Source of the DNA: Gluconobacter sp. Gdi
GTDB taxonomy: Bacteria > Pseudomonadota > Alphaproteobacteria > Acetobacterales > Acetobacteraceae
Direction: 5' to 3'
Assembly (NCBI RefSeq): GCF_014132155.1
Contig: NZ_BLJQ01000003.1
Coordinates: 246,450 to 310,449 of the forward strand
Length of the DNA: 64,000 bases
Positions within the stretch are counted from its first letter, which is position 1; each line of letters starts with the position of its first letter. Under the pieces are notes generated by a model. That model saw only the letters and a list, made by a program, of their open reading frames with translations. It ran no database searches and was not told the origin of the DNA. This document shows, piece after piece, positions 7,155 through 15,082 of the stretch. Position numbers and translations under genes: made by a program.

Positions 7155-7640
7155 ATGAGTGACACTTCTACCGATAAGCCGACCACAGAACGGCGTGTGT
7201 ATGTGCTCCCACTCGATTTGTTGGAGCGTATTCGCTCATATCAATCTGACAATAACATCTCCTCCGAAGTGGAGGCGGCGCGTCGCCTACTGAGTGAAGC
7301 GCTCCAAGCTCGAGACACAATTAATGATCTGATGAAACAAGTGCGCGCCTATCACCGCCAAGAGAGAGATTTAAGAGCCCTCGCTCGCGATGTCTTAAGC
7401 GGCCATATTCTGGTCATTCAGATCAAGATTGACGACAATAAAGTTGAATTTGGATTGCGGAATGGCGAAGCTGGAATGATCCGCCGAGACGGTAAGATGG
7501 AAACCGGTACCATCAATGAGGATGGAACTATGTGGTTCAATAACTCTTGGCCGCCACTTCATTCGGAAAAATCTGTTAAAAATTCCGGAAGATGGGATTC
7601 TCCACCATCCGATGATTTAGATGACGCAATCCCTTTCTAA
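7155..7640 (+). CDS. Ribbon-helix-helix-like regulator with C-terminal domain
   Basis: The start at 7155 (161 residues) is preferred to 7104, because 7104 would place the 22-bp palindrome inside the gene. The N-terminal half (RRVYVLPLDLLERIRSYQSD, then SEVEAARRLLSEALQ) fits a ribbon-helix-helix fold followed by a coiled segment to about residue 90; the C-terminal part is strand-rich. It is divergent from the Arc-like gene, like mnt and arc in P22. Role as repressor of the antirepressor operon is inferred. Confidence 0.6.
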   Translation: MSDTSTDKPTTERRVYVLPLDLLERIRSYQSDNNISSEVEAARRLLSEALQARDTINDLMKQVRAYHRQERDLRALARDVLSGHILVIQIKIDDNKVEFGLRNGEAGMIRRDGKMETGTINEDGTMWFNNSWPPLHSEKSVKNSGRWDSPPSDDLDDAIPF

Positions 7641-7690
7641 CCAAGTCCCAACCAAAGGCGCCCTCGGCGCCTCAAATCTCATCTTACGAC

Positions 7691-8443
7691 TTAGGCTGCT
7701 ATTTCTGACTGCAGCGCAGTATTAAGCACCATTCCTAGCGAAGAGTGAGGGTGAGCGCCCAGAAGTTGCAACTCGCGTACCAGTTGATTGTACTCTTTTT
7801 GAACGTCTGCACCGCGCTCCGCTGAGGGAGCTAGCGCAATCACTTGCTCACCGATAAACGAAATCTGCTTCTCACGAGCCTTTCCCTCTTCGGGGGGCAA
7901 AACACTGCTGCCATCCACTACATAAGCCCAGGATGTACGGATGATCTCGTCCCCAACAGCTTTAAGCAGCACGCTTCTGATACGAAAAAGTGTGTTCTGC
8001 CTAAGCTGCTGAAGGTTGATTAAATACAAAGCGACGTTTTCAGCTTTCAACTGCTCGATATTTTGATCCAATGTTTCTTGAGAACAGAAGATGTATGACC
8101 CGTCTGTTGGGAAGAGAATGAGATAGGCATGCTCCTCTGCGGGGCTACGATGACTTCTCCAAAATTCTTCGCTGCTGGCGATGGCAACTACTTCACACCA
8201 TGGCCGTCCCGCATCTAGGAGGAATTTAGCGGCCCTGAAGCTGCATAGGTCAGAGAAGCCGAACTCAGACCACTTCCAGCGCTTTGCGTCTGGGATCTTT
8301 GCAGGAACATCAGGGGCTGAAAATTCTGCCAGCCTGCCGGTCGATTTCAGCAGGCCCTTCTTGAGCCACGTCCTGAAACCTTCGTAGCTGATGCCGATGA
8401 TGTCGGCGGCTTGAGCGGTTTTAATTTTAACATTGGTGATCAT
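7691..8443 (-). CDS. MerR-like helix-turn-helix regulator
   Basis: A 250-residue protein whose N-terminus (AQAADIIGISYEGFRTWLKK, residues 9-30) is a MerR-like winged helix with the usual FSFSDL-type second helix (FGFSDLCSFRAAKFLLDAG). The C-terminal 150 residues are unrecognised. The upstream region (8480-8505) has AACCGGT-like inverted elements that may be its operator. It lies just downstream of the AT-rich cassette, on the same strand, 122 bp apart. Confidence 0.65.
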   Translation of the reverse strand: MITNVKIKTAQAADIIGISYEGFRTWLKKGLLKSTGRLAEFSAPDVPAKIPDAKRWKWSEFGFSDLCSFRAAKFLLDAGRPWCEVVAIASSEEFWRSHRSPAEEHAYLILFPTDGSYIFCSQETLDQNIEQLKAENVALYLINLQQLRQNTLFRIRSVLLKAVGDEIIRTSWAYVVDGSSVLPPEEGKAREKQISFIGEQVIALAPSAERGADVQKEYNQLVRELQLLGAHPHSSLGMVLNTALQSEIAA

Positions 8444-8565
8444 AAACCAATTTGTACATATATTTTTGAATCGGTTTCAAGAGACCGGTTTTAATTTTCG
8501 ATCTTATTTCGCGTTGCCTACCTCTTTTTCGGCTTTTCGATAAAATATTGAGTGCTCTGGGGGGA

Positions 8566-9006
8566 TTAAACCTGATGAAGTAATTTGAAAGTTATATTGG
8601 TTATGCGCGTATAAGTTCCAAAAGAATATATGGAGCTAGCGATCCATATGCATTGGAATATACTAAATATATGAAAATTGTAATAAATACATTCAGGGTT
8701 TATAAAGAAACCAACTACTGAAACAATTGCGAATATAACGGATGCAGATATTCCACTCTGAAGATACTTAAACATTAGCGTGAGTAATCCGTTTTTCTTA
8801 AGAGTCGCGTAAATTTTACTGTCTTTTATTGTTAAAATAAGCCCCTGTGTGACACCTAAAAACCCTGCAAATACAGCAGCAAGGGTTGCCGAGGTACTCA
8901 ATAGACCCGAGGGATCTTTGGGAAAGTTAAGCTTCAAAAGATGCCATAAAACTGCGCATCCTATAGCAAGACATATCGGCCAAAATTTCTCTACCAGTGG
9001 GCTCAT
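8566..9006 (-). CDS. Four-helix membrane protein of the AT-rich cassette
   Basis: A 146-residue protein with four predicted membrane helices (about residues 8-26, 38-60, 84-103 and 110-132) and little outside them; the loop between helices 2 and 3 is basic. Its start overlaps the stop of the upstream 315-residue gene (ATGA), so they are translated together. Base composition and codon use are AT-rich, unlike the phage genes around it. The design, soluble protein plus small multi-helix membrane protein, is common in phage-exclusion systems. No family recognised. Confidence 0.65.
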   Translation of the reverse strand: MSPLVEKFWPICLAIGCAVLWHLLKLNFPKDPSGLLSTSATLAAVFAGFLGVTQGLILTIKDSKIYATLKKNGLLTLMFKYLQSGISASVIFAIVSVVGFFINPECIYYNFHIFSIFQCIWIASSIYSFGTYTRITNITFKLLHQV

Positions 9007-9950
9007 TTGGTATCCGAGGGAAGTAGGCCTTCCTCACTCCATTTATAATAAGCCCTTTTTAAGGCAGTCCATCGAACGACATCCGGATAGCGCTGTTGAT
9101 CGCCTAAGGTAAGATTGACCTCTTCAGTTAGCCTCGCTTCCAAGAGGTCTAGAACATGAGTGGGAGAATTTTCATCCTCTTGAGTCTTTAGTTTCAAAGT
9201 CTGAATATTTTGTTCTTTTACAAGTAGCCTTGCCGCGCTTTTGATGTCTTGTACAGCGAGGCTTCGCCCTCTCTTCCGAGAAGCTCTAATTTGAACACTT
9301 AACGTATCGCTACCAGAAACAAGATTATTATCAAGAAATTTTGATAATGACGTATTTTTCATTGTGCTTTCAGAAGAAAAATCTGGAACGTCTATAGAAA
9401 ATTCCAAACATTTGATAATGGACGCGACGTTCATTTCATCGGCTGGCTCTCTTTTCGTAATGGCTGAGAAATTAAAGCCGTCATCGGTTTGTTTTGTTTT
9501 TCCAGAAAGCTCCCGAGCGAATTGAAAAAAATAATTCGATATAGAAGAGATCCGTGGACCGTAGTGATTGTATTGCATTACTAAAATAGAAGTATCTTTG
9601 TCATAAAGAGCGGCAGTTTCTTCGCCAAACCCCTGCCCATCTTTTAATTCAAAGTCTTCCATCGGAGCGTCTTCTAACATTTTTCCAGGGCCGCTATTCC
9701 GACGTTTTGAAAAATCTAAAAAAAATAGATTTCCGTTTTCTCTCTTAATTTTTTCAATTCTTAGAGGGGAATAAGATATAGTACGAAGTCTATTTTTATA
9801 CGGAAGACAATCGATATGCTCTAAAATTTTCTCAAAAGAAATATCGGTTCTTTCGAAAACTTTAAAAGCTATAATCTTCAAGGCACCCTCATTTATAAAA
9901 AATTTATAAAATAACTTATATTTTTTCGATCCTTTTTTACAAAGAGTCAA
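9003..9950 (-). CDS. 315-residue soluble protein of the AT-rich cassette (DUF6731-like)
   Basis: No signal peptide or membrane segment. Residues about 70-145 (LFFLDFSKRR, then GFGEETAALYDKDTSILVMQ and YNHYGPRISSISNYF) recall the DUF6731 family of uncharacterised proteins; this is from memory and should be confirmed. The rest is basic and helical. The gene is AT-rich like its partner, with which it overlaps by 4 bp, and the pair sits between regulator genes near the repressor, a frequent place for horizontally gained defence cargo. Function unknown; a sensor/effector role against other phages is the working guess. Confidence 0.6.
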   Translation of the reverse strand: MTLCKKGSKKYKLFYKFFINEGALKIIAFKVFERTDISFEKILEHIDCLPYKNRLRTISYSPLRIEKIKRENGNLFFLDFSKRRNSGPGKMLEDAPMEDFELKDGQGFGEETAALYDKDTSILVMQYNHYGPRISSISNYFFQFARELSGKTKQTDDGFNFSAITKREPADEMNVASIIKCLEFSIDVPDFSSESTMKNTSLSKFLDNNLVSGSDTLSVQIRASRKRGRSLAVQDIKSAARLLVKEQNIQTLKLKTQEDENSPTHVLDLLEARLTEEVNLTLGDQQRYPDVVRWTALKRAYYKWSEEGLLPSDTK

Positions 9951-10063
9951 ACGTCGGGTTACGATTAAAATAGAATTTTTCCGGTTTTCTGTTGTTTTTA
10001 GAAATTCTTGACCCGAATCCCATGGCCCTGCTCCGGTTACACTCCAAACAATGGAGGATGCCA

Positions 10064-10282
10064 GTGTCCATATTTACACATACTTTTATCGGCTCCGACG
10101 CAGTCTCTCGCGCCACATACGATGATACTTCCCATGTTTTGACGATTACGTTCCGCGATGGTTGGAAGCAGTACGCCTATTATGGAGTGCCATCGTCGGT
10201 ATGGATTGAGTTCACACATGCCTCATCGGCTGGGCATTATGTGCAATCTCGTATCAAGCCGTATTACAGCTTGAGGCGGTGA
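10064..10282 (+). CDS. KTSC-domain protein
   Basis: A GTG at 10064 with GGAGG six bases upstream is the best start (ATG at 10058 touches the Shine-Dalgarno). The 72-residue product is nearly all KTSC domain: a short strand-rich fold with YDDTSHVLTITFRDG, YAYYGVP and a closing SRIKPYY. The family occurs alone in phages or fused to lysyl-tRNA synthetase-like proteins; its molecular role is unknown. Confidence 0.75.
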   Translation: MSIFTHTFIGSDAVSRATYDDTSHVLTITFRDGWKQYAYYGVPSSVWIEFTHASSAGHYVQSRIKPYYSLRR

Positions 10283-10300
10283 CCGGAGATTCCCGGTCAC

Positions 10301-10501
10301 CTACCATCCGTTTCCCCAGGAAGGTTCCATATCGTATTGAGGCGGAGTTCCTGGAGCGGAAGGCTCTGGCCCTGCTCCATTCCACTTCTCGTTGTTCCAG
10401 CCCCAGCCGTCTGGGCCAATTCCTGGGCCGTAGCAGCCTGAGAGCAGCAGCGGGAGCGCTAGAATAATGGTAAGGCGTATGATGTTCTTTATTCGAACCA
10501 T
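10301..10501 (-). CDS. Small Trp/Gly-rich lipoprotein
   Basis: The start at 10501 gives a 66-residue protein with a clean lipoprotein signal (LPLLLSGC lipobox, Cys near residue 23). The mature part is about 43 residues, rich in Gly, Trp and Pro (PDGWGWNNEKWNGAG). It is encoded next to the repressor, so it may be made in the lysogen. Phage lipoproteins such as T5 Llp block receptors; that role here is only a possibility. No clear ribosome-binding site. Confidence 0.55.
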   Translation of the reverse strand: MVRIKNIIRLTIILALPLLLSGCYGPGIGPDGWGWNNEKWNGAGPEPSAPGTPPQYDMEPSWGNGW

Positions 10502-10647
10502 GCGTAGATTGTGCGCTTCATTTGACTGATTACAAAACCACAATCACCCGACATTCCGGTAGTTTGCTGTAACCGAGACAGGGTCAGCCCAAAAACCGGC
10601 TGACCTATCCCGGGTTACATTCTGCACGGCTCAGAACTGAGAAGACG

Positions 10648-11304
10648 TCACAGCCAGGACCATTTCCCAACAACGCGGCCAAGAATGACGAGCTTCTCAA
10701 CCGGACATTCATAACCAGCGTAACGCTTGCTGAGAGCGGTTACTCGTACTGTCGCTGAATCTGTGCCGGCCAGTGCTTCCAGTTGTCTAAGCGCGGCCCC
10801 TGCTCCGTCCTGGATCAGATAGATCCCAGCTGGGGACGGTACCGTGTGGGCAAAGTCGATCAGGACACGATCGGTCGGCAGGTACTCCGGCACCATCGCA
10901 TCGTCCGAAATTCGGACGAAGCCGGGATGGCTTCCCTCGTCTATATGCGCACGGACCATCTCATGCGGGAGGGTCCAGTGCGCCAGGATCGGGAGTTCTT
11001 TGGCTGCTGCGCCATCGACGACCGACGACAGGGTGTATTCGGGAATGGAGACACTGGGCTGAAGGGCGGGAGGCAACCCTGTGGTTGGTGACGGTGCCAG
11101 TCGCCAGTCGCCTTCCATAAGTTCTGGCCAGGTCACGCCGAGATGAGGTGCCAGGCGTTCGGCCCACTCCCGTGACATCTTCCGCTCGCCTTTACGGAGC
11201 TTGAATATCTGCTGCTTGGACGTGTCCGCCCGCCTGCCCAATTCAGGGTCGGTCAGGCGTTCGCGGGCCATGAGGTCGGCCAGTCTGGTCGGATGGTCAG
11301 TCAT
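10648..11304 (-). CDS. CI/C2-type prophage repressor with degenerate S24 domain
   Basis: Taking ATG 11304 (open to 11322), the protein has 218 residues: an N-terminal Cro/CI helix-turn-helix (about 5-62, LGRRADTSKQQIFKLRKGER) and a C-terminal LexA/CI-like domain (about 105-215). Where the family has the catalytic Ser (GDSM-type) this protein has Ala136 (DDAMVP), and where Lys is expected it has Arg173 (LRQLE). It therefore should not cleave itself on RecA activation. Operators GGTNACC lie immediately upstream. No clear Shine-Dalgarno, as in lambda cI made from its maintenance promoter. The cro-like gene is divergent. Confidence 0.88.
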   Translation of the reverse strand: MTDHPTRLADLMARERLTDPELGRRADTSKQQIFKLRKGERKMSREWAERLAPHLGVTWPELMEGDWRLAPSPTTGLPPALQPSVSIPEYTLSSVVDGAAAKELPILAHWTLPHEMVRAHIDEGSHPGFVRISDDAMVPEYLPTDRVLIDFAHTVPSPAGIYLIQDGAGAALRQLEALAGTDSATVRVTALSKRYAGYECPVEKLVILGRVVGKWSWL

Positions 11305-11313
11305 GCAATAATT

Positions 11314-11368
11314 GGTAACCACTTCCGGTGACTGTGTCGGTAACTAAATTATTGACTATATGGTCCCC
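11314..11368. promoter_or_regulatory. Repressor/Cro operator region
   Basis: GGTNACC-type sites are centred at 11317 (GGTAACC), 11330 (GGTGACT) and 11342 (GGTAACT), spacings 13 and 12; a degenerate GGTCCCC is centred at 11365. TTGACTATAT (11352-11361) precedes it and can serve as the -35 of the cro-like gene. Spacing and TTGACTATA match the array at 5085-5142. Just downstream, CCCCAC/GTGGGG (about 11365-11385) forms a hairpin that holds the GGGG before the cro-like ATG. Confidence 0.75.
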
Positions 11369-11387
11369 ACTGTGTTGATGTGGGGTT

Positions 11388-11609
11388 ATGACGCTTGATG
11401 AATATCTGAAAAAGCATGAACTGTCCGATGCTGAGTTCGCACGGCAGTCCGGTATCAATCTTCGGAAAATTGTTGGGGACTGGCGTCGTGGTACGCGTCG
11501 CCCTGGCGCTGAGAACATGCGTAAGATCCTTGTTTTCACGAGTGGTCGCGTTACGCCGAATGACTTTGTTCTGTCGAAGGACCTGATCCAGAGATACCTG
11601 GGTCAGTAA
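11388..11609 (+). CDS. Cro-like repressor
   Basis: A 73-residue helix-turn-helix protein (MTLDEYLKKHELSDAEFARQ at the N-terminus, then GINLRKIVGDWRRGTRRPGA). Its first helices resemble other phage Cro/C2 DNA-binding domains. It is divergent from the repressor with the operators between, the classical switch layout, and would head the rightward replication operon. The leader hairpin noted upstream may lower its translation. Confidence 0.8.
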   Translation: MTLDEYLKKHELSDAEFARQSGINLRKIVGDWRRGTRRPGAENMRKILVFTSGRVTPNDFVLSKDLIQRYLGQ

Positions 11610-11878
11610 TGGTCGGGGGCGGCTCCCATCCTCTGCAGATTATCCAGAAGGTTAATCATGGCTTCGGCGGTTTCGGCAGTGGGCCGGATTGTCGGGGTTG
11701 GCAAAAGTGTGGGCGACAGGATGATGCCGCTGAGCCGCGTCGCAAGACGTGCGGCCGGAATATACTCGTAGATCCCAGTCTGGGCTCTGAGTTGGGCAAG
11801 TCCAAGCAAAGTTGCGTCGATACTGGCAAGCAGCTTTTCCGCCCCCTGCGTTTGATCATCTGGTTTCTCATGTTTCAC
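11603..11878 (-). CDS. Hypothetical protein, convergent to the cro-like gene
   Basis: GTG start at 11878 with AAGGAAGGGG just upstream; 91 residues, helical (AEKLLASIDATLLGLAQL, then TAEAMINLLDNLQRMG). Its 3' end overlaps the cro-like gene by 7 bp on the other strand. It is antisense inside what should be a rightward early operon. The opposite-strand open frame at 11609-12004 looks like a shadow. No function recognised. Confidence 0.6.
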   Translation of the reverse strand: MKHEKPDDQTQGAEKLLASIDATLLGLAQLRAQTGIYEYIPAARLATRLSGIILSPTLLPTPTIRPTAETAEAMINLLDNLQRMGAAPDHY

Positions 11879-12000
11879 ATCTGCCCCTTCCTTGCGGCGT
11901 CACTGGGTCTGAACACCCCGAAATCTGCAGGAGACCAAGGCCAGTGTTGTGGAGCATTCCGTCCAAAGGCACGAAGCAGCCGGTTCGGAGTGAACCGGTT

Positions 12001-12294
12001 ATGAATGACACCATCATTGAAGAATACGCGTCGCTCGTTTCCCAAACGGTGGAAAGTCGTCGAAGGGGACGCAGCCTCAAGGCCGCGATTTACGAAGCAT
12101 CACGTATTCTCGGCCTGACGGAACGTCGTGTTCGTGCCTGCCTTTATCGCGAAATCCGCTCGGTTAAAGTCCCGGAATGGCTGGACGTCCGTGCGCGTTT
12201 TGCGTCCCACCTTGAAGCCGAGGCACGCCGACACGCTGCTGAGGCCGATCTGTTGCGCGCCCGCATAGAGGCGTTGCGAAACGAGGCTGCATGA
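12001..12294 (+). CDS. Small helix-turn-helix-like early protein
   Basis: The ATG at 12001 has GGAG about 10 bases upstream. The 97-residue product has a possible DNA-binding segment (KAAIYEASRILGLTERRVRA), then a basic, Arg/Ala/Glu-rich helix. It is followed at once by two overlapping genes and is the first clear gene of the replication operon. Similar small proteins precede replication genes in alphaproteobacterial phages. Confidence 0.65.
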   Translation: MNDTIIEEYASLVSQTVESRRRGRSLKAAIYEASRILGLTERRVRACLYREIRSVKVPEWLDVRARFASHLEAEARRHAAEADLLRARIEALRNEAA

Positions 12295-12416
12295 TCTGGA
12301 AATGGTTCTGTCAGAAAATGGCGGCTTACTGGCGCTGGGTTGCTCGCTCCCAGGCTGACAAGGCCGCCCTTGCTCTTGCCCGTGCCGAAGAATGGCGCCG
12401 GAGGGCTGGCCTGTGA
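12291..12416 (+). CDS. 41-residue basic peptide
   Basis: ATG overlaps the preceding stop (ATGA), and the gene's own stop overlaps the next start (GTGA). The product is Trp- and Arg-rich and helical (MIWKWFCQKMAAYWRWVARS). Tight coupling on both sides supports expression. Function unknown. Confidence 0.5.
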   Translation: MIWKWFCQKMAAYWRWVARSQADKAALALARAEEWRRRAGL

Positions 12417-13378
12417 GTATTGCTGCGACCCACTGGGCCTTTACGCTGCCCATTCCTGCTACCCATAAGATGGTTCTGCTGGCGTATGCAAACCACGCTG
12501 ATGACAAGGGTGAGACGTGGCCAGGTATGGATCGCCTGGTCCGTCATACGAGCCTTTCCGAGCGGGCAATTCGTCGCTCCAAGAAGTGGCTCACGAAGCT
12601 CGGTCTGATTGCTCCAGTCACGACGGGAAAGCGTTCTGACACGTTCATTCTGAGCGTCGGAATGGAGGTTTCCGAGGGCTTTCTTGAAAGACAGTCTGTC
12701 CGGGAAATGGCCTGTGAGTCCGAAACTGGTGACACAAAAACGGACTATTGGTCCGCTGAAACGGACTCACAGGCCAAAAAAACGGACTGTGTGGCCCCCG
12801 AATCATCAAGAACTATCAAGAACTATCAATCTCCTCCTTTTTGTTCCTCCGCCGAGGCAACGATTTCGACTGCCGATCCTGACCTTGCTCCGAGCAAGAC
12901 CCGTGAGTTCAAATCCGGAGCCCATCAGCTTCAGCTCACTTCCCCGGATGAACCATCGGGGCCTTCGCCTTCCCGAGAGCGGAAGCCGTCCTCCAGGGCA
13001 GGAGCTTGTGATCCGGAAGAGTTCGATGCGTTCTGGGCGGCTTACCCAAGGAAAGATGGCAAAAAGACTGCGAGGGCAGCCTTTGCCAAAGCCCGAAAGA
13101 AGGTTTCGCTGGAACGCCTCTTGGCAGCTGTGAAGGCTTACCCCTTCGCTGAGCCGACAGCCCGCGGTGATTTTCGCCCGATGCCAGCCACATGGCTCAA
13201 CGGTGAACGTTGGGAGGACGATATCGTGGCAGATGCCCTAGAGATGATCGAGCAAGAGCGACGAATGGGTTCTGATGGGCAAAAGGCTTTTGCTGCTGCC
13301 CGGGCAAAATGGGCCGCAGACGGCGGAAGTGGGCGCATGCCAAAGCGTGAAGATTTCGAGATGGGAGTGATGGCATGA
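12413..13378 (+). CDS. Replication initiator-like protein (helix-turn-helix, gpO/DnaD-like)
   Basis: The GTG at 12413 (GGAGGG upstream) overlaps the previous stop and gives 321 residues. Residues 12-75 form a winged helix (HKMVLLAYANHADDKGETWP, then LVRHTSLSERAIRR) like the N-terminal domain of phage replication and RepA-type proteins. A long low-complexity linker follows, then a C-terminal domain (FDAFWAAYPRKDGKKTARAA, ATWLNGERWEDD) common in phage helicase-loading proteins. The DnaB-type helicase gene follows. Likely binds the phage origin and recruits the helicase; no iterons were recognised inside it. Confidence 0.8.
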   Translation: MSIAATHWAFTLPIPATHKMVLLAYANHADDKGETWPGMDRLVRHTSLSERAIRRSKKWLTKLGLIAPVTTGKRSDTFILSVGMEVSEGFLERQSVREMACESETGDTKTDYWSAETDSQAKKTDCVAPESSRTIKNYQSPPFCSSAEATISTADPDLAPSKTREFKSGAHQLQLTSPDEPSGPSPSRERKPSSRAGACDPEEFDAFWAAYPRKDGKKTARAAFAKARKKVSLERLLAAVKAYPFAEPTARGDFRPMPATWLNGERWEDDIVADALEMIEQERRMGSDGQKAFAAARAKWAADGGSGRMPKREDFEMGVMA

Positions 13379-13581
13379 GCCCGGCCCACTGGACCGCACA
13401 GCATTGGACGGCGCTGGAGCGCTACGATCACACGCTTCAGGCTCTGACGGAGGCCTGGCAGGGCCTGTTGGAGCTTAACAGTTTTGATCATGAACGGATC
13501 CTGAAGGAAATCCGGATGGTCTCTCAGGCGATGGCCGTGCGAGCTGTAAAGCACGAGGAGAAATGCCTCCATGAGTGCTGA
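13375..13581 (+). CDS. Small hypothetical protein of the replication operon
   Basis: A 68-residue helical protein (HTLQALTEAWQGLLELN, then AVKHEEKC). ATGA overlap with the initiator-like gene upstream and an 11-bp overlap with the helicase gene. Its position between initiator and helicase suggests a replication accessory role; no motif recognised. Confidence 0.65.
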   Translation: MSPAHWTAQHWTALERYDHTLQALTEAWQGLLELNSFDHERILKEIRMVSQAMAVRAVKHEEKCLHEC

Positions 13582-15082
13582 TCTTCATGGCTTGCAGGAT
13601 CTCTGCACGACGTACCTGCGCCCGCTGGAAAGTATTCAGGCTGAGAACGCGGTCTTGTCCTCAATCCTGCTACGGAACCCGGACTTTGATGCGATTGCTG
13701 AGATCCTGCGTCCTGAACATTTCTCGGCGTTACATCGTGGGGAAATGTATCGGCTGATTGGAAATGCTATCCAAGCCGGCCGACGTGTGGATCCGGTCAC
13801 GATGAGGGAAGCCTTTTCTTCGAACGAGGCTTTGGCCGCCTACGGGGCCCAGAAGGCCGTGCTTGAGGCGATGAACAATGGTATTCCCTGCCCTCATGCT
13901 CTGCTGCGCTCCTACGCTAATGAAATCGTGGATCTCGCGATGCGGCGTAGCCTCAGAAGCATGGCTCGAAAGGTTCTGAACGCGGAGAACGAAACCGAGG
14001 ACGACAATGCCAGTGCAATCATCAGTCGGCTCCAGGAACAGCTTCAGGGTCTCTCTGCGGGTGTGGATGGAACGCGACAAGCCAAGACAGCCAGTCAGGC
14101 GTCTCATGAGGTCATTGGAGATCTGGAGGTATCCTGGAAAGCTGGCACGTTCCTGTCTGGTCTGGATTGCGGGTATGCCGAACTGAACAAACGCCTGCGT
14201 GGCCTACGCCCGGGTGGCATGTATGTGTTGGCTGGGCGCCCAGCTATGGGAAAATCTTCCCTCGCTTTGGGTATTGCTGTGCGTATGGCTTTGCAGGAAG
14301 GCCGCGGTCTTTACTGGTCTGGAGAGATGGACAGCAAAGAGCTCATGGCTCGTGCCATCTCGGCCAAATGCGGGCTGCCTCTGCAAACCGTTCTGACCGG
14401 TATGATCGAGGGCGATAATCAGCCAGAAAAGGTCTCTCGTCATACGCTCGAGCGTATCATTTCTGCTGGTATGGCGGCGAGAAAGATCCCGCTTGTTATT
14501 GATGACCGGGAAGGTCTGAGTGTTCAACAGATTGCCATCCGAGCACGGCGCATGGCGCGAGAACCCGATGGCCTGAAGTTTGTCGTGATTGACTACATTG
14601 GTCTTTTGCGAGGGAGCGATGCAGTGCGCCGTTCTGGTAACCGTGTCGCCGAGGTGACGGAAATCAGCGGCGAGATAGCGCGAATGGCTCGCGAGTTGAA
14701 GGTTCCTGTGATCGCCCTTTCGCAGCTCAACCGACAGTCCGAAAACCGAGAAGATCGGCGCCCAGGCATGGCCGACATTCGAGACAGCGGTGCTATCGAG
14801 CAGGATGCGCGGTGCATTCTGGCTGTCTATCGTGAAGAAGCAGCTTTGCGTCTCCGTCTCGGGCATGATGGCCAAGTGGTCCGCAATTTGAATGAAGGTG
14901 AGCAGGCTTATCAAAAACGTGCGGTCGAGTTTGAAGCTGCTCTGGAGCGATCACAAGGTAAGGGTGAAGTCCTGATCCTCAAGAACCGCGGTGGCACAGG
15001 AGGTGTCATAGATATGTGGTTCGACGGGCCCGCGACATGGTTTCGCGACTTTTCGGAAGACGAAAAAGGTCTAGCTTGGTGA
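13571..15082 (+). CDS. dnaB: DnaB-type replicative helicase
   Basis: A 503-residue ring helicase of the DnaB family that unwinds DNA at the phage fork. The N-terminal DnaB domain (about 15-120: QAENAVLSSILLRNPDFDAI) leads to a RecA-like core with Walker A AGRPAMGKSS (about 218-227), Walker B FVVIDYIGLL, and the ALSQLNRQSENR motif, then SGAIEQDA. GAGGAGAAA precedes the ATG. Length and domain order fit the family. The end overlaps the next small gene by 4 bp. Confidence 0.93.
   Translation: MSADLHGLQDLCTTYLRPLESIQAENAVLSSILLRNPDFDAIAEILRPEHFSALHRGEMYRLIGNAIQAGRRVDPVTMREAFSSNEALAAYGAQKAVLEAMNNGIPCPHALLRSYANEIVDLAMRRSLRSMARKVLNAENETEDDNASAIISRLQEQLQGLSAGVDGTRQAKTASQASHEVIGDLEVSWKAGTFLSGLDCGYAELNKRLRGLRPGGMYVLAGRPAMGKSSLALGIAVRMALQEGRGLYWSGEMDSKELMARAISAKCGLPLQTVLTGMIEGDNQPEKVSRHTLERIISAGMAARKIPLVIDDREGLSVQQIAIRARRMAREPDGLKFVVIDYIGLLRGSDAVRRSGNRVAEVTEISGEIARMARELKVPVIALSQLNRQSENREDRRPGMADIRDSGAIEQDARCILAVYREEAALRLRLGHDGQVVRNLNEGEQAYQKRAVEFEAALERSQGKGEVLILKNRGGTGGVIDMWFDGPATWFRDFSEDEKGLAW

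Noticed and set aside
8566-9950. Kiwa defence system (four-helix protein plus about 315-residue partner)
   Set aside because: Only sizes agree. Gene order differs, and the soluble protein looks DUF6731-like rather than DUF4868-like.
11609-12004. 131-codon forward frame after the cro-like gene
   Set aside because: It covers the reverse-strand gene 11603-11878, which has the better start and composition.
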